Below are positions 60,966-64,000 of a stretch of DNA of 64,000 bases, piece by piece. Position 1 is the first letter of the stretch. Every line of letters begins with the position of its first letter. Source of the DNA: JAPPFW01 sp965231815 (GTDB taxonomy: Bacteria; Actinomycetota; Acidimicrobiia; Spongiisociales; Spongiisociaceae); assembly GCA_965231815.1 (NCBI GenBank), contig OZ246890.1, positions 3,162,001 to 3,226,000 on the forward strand, given 5' to 3'. A program made the translations under genes and the position numbers. The notes under the pieces were generated by a model. That model saw only the letters and a program-made list of their open reading frames with translations. It did not search any database and had not been told where the DNA came from.

Positions 60966-61210
60966 GTTCCTCTCCTCCTGGCGTGGAGGGGAGGGTGGTG
61001 GTCGCAGCCGATTCCGGTGTTTCCGACTATGAGATCCTCCCGTTCGATCCCCACCATGTCCGACGAACGCAGACGGGCGGTCGTATCCCTATTTCGGGCA
61101 GCCTAACCGGCCGCCGCTGCGGCGATATGACCTGCGAGAGAGTCACGAAGGTCGTCAGCCTCGCCATCTCGGACAGGCACCCGTATTCTCCGGTTGCACA
61201 CCCCGCTAGA

Positions 61211-61457
61211 TCATCCTTTGATCTCTCCTACGGGTGGTGTCCGGAACGAGCAGCGGGGGCCGGTGGCGTCGGCTAGTCGCGTATCGAGTGTGGCGAGGGG
61301 CGCGTCAAGCAGTTCGGCGAGAGCTACGTACCAGGCTCGACCGGCATCAGGTGTGGCGCCGCCAAGTCGTCAAGGGCCATCATCTCCTCTGCCCAACGTC
61401 CGTCCCTCCCCCGGCAATGGCGGCCACGACGAAGGAGGAATCGACGACCAGCGTCAC
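61211..61457 (-). pseudogene. Decayed VapC-type PIN-domain toxin
   Basis: A GTG overlapping the antitoxin stop opens TLVVDSSFVVAAIAGGG, a VapC start. The frame then breaks; RWAEEMMALDDLAAPHLMPVE continues one frame over, and YVALAELLDAPLATLDTRLA, the VapC C-terminus, in another. About 50 residues expected between these last two pieces are missing. So the toxin has at least one frameshift and an internal deletion and should be inactive. Confidence 0.82.
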
Positions 61458-61687
61458 GTTCGCCCGCTGTCTCGAAACCTGAGAATGTCCTCGGAAGTGA
61501 GGGTATGAACACCACCTTCCTTGCGCCGACGAACCGCTGCCATCAGATCAGCCGGGTCAGGGCGGTCGGCGAGATCGATCAGCGCAATCCGGAGATACTC
61601 CTGCAGGGAACGGCCTCCCAGAGCTGCCCGGGCAGCGAGTTCGTTGCGAGTATCTGTGGGTACGTTACGGATAGTAATTGTCGGCAT
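61454..61687 (-). CDS. VapB/FitA-like antitoxin
   Basis: A 77-residue antitoxin. PTITIRNVPTDTRNELAARA is a ribbon-helix-helix of the FitA type, and the C-terminal part (AVRRRKEGGVHTLTSEDILRFRD) would wrap the toxin. The toxin gene next to it is broken, so this is an orphan antitoxin. A TATAAT box ends 7 bases before the ATG, without a ribosome binding site, which points to a leaderless mRNA; a Met three codons upstream overlaps that box. Confidence 0.85.
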   Translation of the reverse strand: MPTITIRNVPTDTRNELAARAALGGRSLQEYLRIALIDLADRPDPADLMAAVRRRKEGGVHTLTSEDILRFRDSGRT

Positions 61688-61694
61688 AATAGGC

Positions 61695-61700
61695 ATTATA
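61695..61700 (-). promoter_or_regulatory. -10 box of a probable leaderless antitoxin mRNA
   Basis: TATAAT followed by seven bases and then ATG. That spacing puts the transcription start at or next to the A of the start codon. No Shine-Dalgarno sequence is present. A -35 is not evident. Confidence 0.5.
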
Positions 61701-61820
61701 TTTATAAGCACAGCAAAAGAGCAGCAACATAGCCTGGTACGCGCCAAGGGCCGGGATCGCTAAACCTTTTTGTTCAACGGCAGATCTTCCTACCTTCTTC
61801 CTACGGTGTGGAGGGCTAAG

Positions 61821-63502
61821 CCTGAATCCACCGATGGTTTGTTGAGGGCGGTTCCGGGGGGGTGGGTTTGGGGTGGTGGGCGTGTTGTGGGTGGGTTGTT
61901 TTGGTGGGTGATGGTTGTAGTTAGACGGTTTGGGTGGGGTTTTAGGTTGGTTATGCTGTTTTTGGGCGTGTGGGGTTGGGTTGGGGTGTTCGGTTGGGGT
62001 TGCGGGTGGGTGTTGGCGGCTGGTCAGCAGAGTTGTGGGAGGTTGCGGAGGTTAGCGAGGGTGGTCAGGTAGGTGCGGGCCCAGGGCCAGTGGGTTGGTA
62101 GTCGTAGGATGTGTTGTCTGCTGTGGTTGACTATACGCCCGGGGAGTCGGTAGAGGCGGGTGCGGATGGTTGTTCCGACGACCAGTTGTTGGTTGTCGGG
62201 TTGTGTTTTCCCGAGGAGGGCGACCCATCGGTGGAGGTTGTGGGCGAGGGCGGCGCAGAGCAGCCACGCGGCGTTGGCGTAGAACCGGGCGGAGGGTAGG
62301 TGGGCGAGTCCTGCGGATCCTTTGAGGTCGCGGATAGCGAGTTCGCATACCGCGTGCGCCCGGTGTTGTCGGTCCGCTTCGACCGTGTTGTGGTGGTGTC
62401 GGTCCGCTTCGGTGGTTGGTTGGTCGAGGTTGGTGACGAACGCGTGGTACCGCCAGTCGGTCCATAGTTGTTGTTGGTCACCGACGACGCGGGTGCGGCG
62501 CACGACGAGGCGGAGTTTCATCGTTGTGCGTTTTTTGGTGATCGTGAGGGTGGTTTCGGCGACTTGGGCTATCCCACCCCGGGGGTAGTCGATGGTGGTC
62601 CAGTCGGTTTCTTCGATTGTGCTGATAGTTGCGAGGATGTTGCTGTATCGGGGTGCGGTGACCGACCATTCCACTCCCGCCCGGTCGAAAGCGTCGAACA
62701 AGTCGTAGGAATAGAAACCCGAATCGGCTCGGACGGTGACCGGACCCCCGGCTCCGGCCCGTCGGGCCCGTCCGATGGTTTCTTTCGCGAAGTGGACCAC
62801 GCCCCGCTGCGACGACCCTTCCCGCAGGCGGGCGGCGACCACTTCGCCGGTGTCGGCCCGGAAAGCCAACAGCGGGTGGTAGCCCAACACGTTCGTGTAC
62901 CCGTACGCGGCGCCCTCCTTGGTTTTGCCCGACACTTCACAAACCGTCGAGTCCAAATCCAACACCAACCCGTCTTTTTCGCCGGGACCGGCGCCCGCTT
63001 CCCACGCCCGACCCGTCGCCGAGGTCAACGCTTTCTCCAACTGCCGTACATGACCCCAGGTGAACGAACGCAGAAACGTGCCCACCGTGGAAGGGGCCAT
63101 CACCCTGAAAGGCAACACCCGGCCCGTCGACCCGGCCCGCAGACGATCCACATGATCCACATGGGAACCGCCCGCCAGCATCGAAGCGACCAACGTCAGC
63201 ACCTTACGACCCGGGTTCGCTCCACCAACCCGGGCGCCCAAGCGTACCGTGTCATCCACCAAAGCCTCCAACCCCAAACGGCTCATCACCGTCCCCGCCA
63301 ACAGCAAACCCCCATCCGCCACCAACCCCCCATCATCGAAAACAACGCCCAAACGGTCAATGTTCTGCAATACTCCACTCACACCAAGTGCCTCCCAAAT
63401 CCGGGCCAACAGCCCTAACGCTTAAAGCTATTGTCCCAGACCAGAGGCACTTCCCGCGTCTATCCAACTACCAAACCACCAAAACCCGCCGGTGGATTCA
63501 GG
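61821..63502. mobile_element. IS1380-family insertion sequence
   Basis: A complete 1,682-bp element with perfect 13-bp terminal inverted repeats (CCTGAATCCACCG and its complement) and a 5-bp direct repeat CTAAG on each side (61816-61820 and 63503-63507). One transposase gene fills most of it. The roughly 200 bp between the transposase stop and the left end are strongly G/T-rich on the plus strand. The intact ends and target duplication indicate a recent insertion. Confidence 0.92.
62024..63382 (-). CDS. IS1380-family transposase
   Basis: A DDE transposase of about 452 residues. The acidic triad is seen in LVLDLDSTVCEVSGKTKEG, VRADSGFYSYDLFD and ELAIRDLKGSAGLAHLPS, the last being a family signature. 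I start at the GTG (MSGVLQNIDRLGV) behind GGGAGG; a TTG nine codons upstream is the alternative. No frameshift or internal stop is seen, so it is probably active. Codon composition is extremely C-rich, unlike the host genes. Confidence 0.93.
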   Translation of the reverse strand: MSGVLQNIDRLGVVFDDGGLVADGGLLLAGTVMSRLGLEALVDDTVRLGARVGGANPGRKVLTLVASMLAGGSHVDHVDRLRAGSTGRVLPFRVMAPSTVGTFLRSFTWGHVRQLEKALTSATGRAWEAGAGPGEKDGLVLDLDSTVCEVSGKTKEGAAYGYTNVLGYHPLLAFRADTGEVVAARLREGSSQRGVVHFAKETIGRARRAGAGGPVTVRADSGFYSYDLFDAFDRAGVEWSVTAPRYSNILATISTIEETDWTTIDYPRGGIAQVAETTLTITKKRTTMKLRLVVRRTRVVGDQQQLWTDWRYHAFVTNLDQPTTEADRHHHNTVEADRQHRAHAVCELAIRDLKGSAGLAHLPSARFYANAAWLLCAALAHNLHRWVALLGKTQPDNQQLVVGTTIRTRLYRLPGRIVNHSRQHILRLPTHWPWARTYLTTLANLRNLPQLC

Positions 63503-64000
63503 CTAAGCGGGTGCGGTGGTTACCGGTCCGAGGTCGAGAAGACGAAGGAAGAACTGGACGAGGGGTCCGATCAGGAGAGCAAACAATACCGTCCCGATTC
63601 CGATCGTACCGCCGAGTAACCAACCGGCTAGCAAGACCGTTCCTTCAATGATGAAACGGGCCAGGCGGATCGAGATTCCTCGGGCGGCTAGGCCGAGCAT
63701 CACTCCATCGCGTGGGCCGGGCCCGAGTCGAGAACCTATATACAGTCCCGACCCCACGCCGATCAAGCCGAGTGACCCCAATAGATAGGCCCACCGCAAC
63801 AGTACCGAGCCGGTCTCTCCCACCAGGTACAGGGTGACGTCGATGATGACGCCTACCGCGACCGCGTTGAGAACCGTGCCCACCCCGACTCTCTGTCGGA
63901 GAGGTATCCAAGCCAGCAGGACCAGCCCGCTAACGACGATCGTCACCGCGCCGATCGTTAGAGGTAGGTGGGCGGCTACTCCCTGATGGAAGGCATCCCA
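63503..64000 (-). CDS. YczE/YitT-like membrane protein (5' part off window)
   Basis: The last 165 codons of a polytopic membrane protein; the frame is open to the window edge (first visible residues WDAFHQGVAAHLPLTIGAVT). WDAFHQG and LAWIPLRQRVGVGTVLNAV are typical of YczE-type proteins, followed by three more hydrophobic helices (GSLGLIGVGSGLYIGSRLGPGPRDGVM). Function unknown. Its TAG stop lies in the CTAAG target duplication of the IS1380 element, so the coding sequence was not damaged by the insertion. Confidence 0.82.
   Translation of the reverse strand, partial: WDAFHQGVAAHLPLTIGAVTIVVSGLVLLAWIPLRQRVGVGTVLNAVAVGVIIDVTLYLVGETGSVLLRWAYLLGSLGLIGVGSGLYIGSRLGPGPRDGVMLGLAARGISIRLARFIIEGTVLLAGWLLGGTIGIGTVLFALLIGPLVQFFLRLLDLGPVTTAPA

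Noticed and set aside
61770..62072. 100-codon Gly/Trp/Val-rich ORF in the left end of the IS element
   Set aside because: A product of the G/T-rich non-coding tail; no plausible protein composition.
62468..63418. 316-codon plus-strand ORF
   Set aside because: Antisense to the IS1380 transposase; no recognisable motif.

Overview
The window is chromosomal DNA of a high-GC actinobacterium. Markers for this are mycothione reductase (mycothiol metabolism), a WhiB-family Fe-S regulator, a DUF3107 protein, bacterial Ku, and a gene order lysA-hom-thrC-rho-rpmE-prfA-prmC-sua5-glyA-atp that closely follows the mycobacterial chromosome. The class is probably Acidimicrobiia or a relative; that is inferred from protein style and cannot be proven from the window.

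Layout. 1-4050: PspC-type membrane protein, a PspC-histidine kinase/LuxR response regulator pair, and mycothione reductase. 4179-13833: one minus-strand catabolic cluster with an SDR, a zinc dehydrogenase, an unusual M24 metallohydrolase, a CUT2-type sugar ABC transporter, a sugar isomerase-like TIM barrel and a VOC protein. 14118-21303: complete F1Fo ATP synthase operon (atpZ-I-B-E-F-H-A-G-D-C) with a Rex-type operator just upstream. 21382-35350: glyA, sua5, prmC, prfA, DUF1385, rpmE (type B), rho, thrC, hom, lysA. An AT-richer XamI-like restriction-modification pair sits between prmC and prfA. 35535-41745: tRNA-Arg(CCG), Ku, a tiny ORF, DUF3107, whiB with a second Rex-type operator, a LysM protein, yjbQ, prs, glmU, tRNA-Gln(TTG). 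41912-49291: ispE, rsmA, tatD, a secreted repeat-type protein with a 16-nt homopolymer in its coding region, rsmI, and a lipoprotein with a degenerate HExxH motif. 49502-50878: a radical SAM selenoprotein whose in-frame TGA encodes Sec in a C-terminal C-U-A-E-P motif. 51315-60965: aldehyde dehydrogenase, phosphohexomutase, two exported proteins of unknown role, a DadA-like oxidase, an M50 protease and an APH-like kinase. 61211-61687: a decayed VapC with its intact antitoxin. 61821-63502: a complete IS1380-family element. 63503-64000: the 3' part of a YczE-like membrane protein.

Two families of small non-coding inverted-repeat elements litter the window. Family B is about 210 bp, with 17-bp ends, and has five copies plus one fragment between 46 and 60 kb. 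Family A is about 117 bp, with two good copies and several relics. Both are flanked by YTAR-type tetranucleotides (CTAG, TTAA, CTAA). In several places the flanking CTAG/TTAG is itself the TAG stop codon of the neighbouring gene: the sugar-binding protein, rho, the selenoprotein and, for the IS1380 element, the YczE gene. The most notable items are the selenoprotein, which a standard gene caller would truncate at TGA, the two Rex-like operators, the restriction-modification insertion into the prfA-prmC locus, the poly-C contingency tract, and the pattern of elements abutting stop codons.
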